NCBI RefSeq assembly: GCF_030816015.1
Contig: NZ_JAUSXN010000001.1
Coordinates: 1,488,001 to 1,552,000 of the forward strand
Direction of reading: 5' to 3'
Length of the DNA: 64,000 nt
Origin: Pedobacter sp. W3I1
GTDB taxonomy: Bacteria; Bacteroidota; Bacteroidia; Sphingobacteriales; Sphingobacteriaceae
This document shows, piece by piece, positions 62,517 through 64,000 of this stretch. Positions within the stretch are counted from its first letter, which is position 1. Each line of letters starts with the position of its first letter. Under the pieces are notes generated by a model that saw only the letters and a program-made list of their open reading frames with translations, did not search any database and was not told the origin of the DNA. Position numbers and translations under genes: made by a program.

Positions 62517-64000
<1,484 letters not shown>

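Overview
The window looks like a chromosomal segment of a Bacteroidota bacterium of the Sphingobacteriaceae, most likely Pedobacter or a close relative. This rests on low-GC DNA, TAnnTTTG -7 promoter boxes instead of Shine-Dalgarno-led E. coli-type signals, a long IspG, a HemC-HemD fusion, GLPGLI-like and DUF4230 proteins, and many dispersed intergenic repeats. The assignment is from protein recognition only. No rRNA, tRNA or CRISPR array was seen. Layout: 1-7.6 kb holds a gene tail, a PNGase F-type secreted amidase, parC, a TPP riboswitch with a PnuC/PnuT-type transporter and an acyl-CoA-dehydrogenase-like enzyme. 7.6-17.5 kb holds msrA, a lipoprotein, an rRNA methyltransferase, a PIN toxin pair, mlaF/mlaE-like genes, an SDR, PspC and LiaF-like envelope-stress genes, a GYF/RDD membrane protein and a first IS110-family element. 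17.6-34.4 kb holds ispG, a broken mscS and a scattered heme cluster (hemA, hemCD, hemB, hemL, hemE, hemJ) with a two-component system and a zeta-like ATPase among the genes. 34.5-42 kb holds an outer-membrane protein, an ECF sigma factor unit, an ABC ATPase, small lipoproteins and a second IS110-family element. 42-60 kb is a minus-strand branched-chain amino-acid region (ilvD, ORF6N gene, ilvB, ilvN, ilvC, leuC, leuD, modF-like, leuB, leuA, ilvA, with ilvE upstream). 60.5-64 kb holds a broken alpha/beta hydrolase, a HigBA pair and the end of the atp operon. The most interesting content is RNA-level. Both IS110 elements carry, just upstream of the transposase, a two-loop RNA candidate whose loops match the element's own flanks (target loop) and its own joined ends (donor loop), as expected for bridge RNAs. 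The guides point to two dispersed repeat families (called R1 and R2 here), and each element sits in or beside such a repeat. The ilvD and ilvE leaders each encode a branched-chain-residue-rich leader peptide whose 3' codons can pair with the first arm of a downstream terminator, a classical attenuator design. A TPP riboswitch carries a repeat-like hairpin in its P2/P4 junction, and ispG contains two in-frame stretches resembling intergenic repeats. Four genes (PNGase F-like, mscS, response regulator, alpha/beta hydrolase) are each broken by one surplus base in a homopolymer, either real phase changes or sequencing errors.
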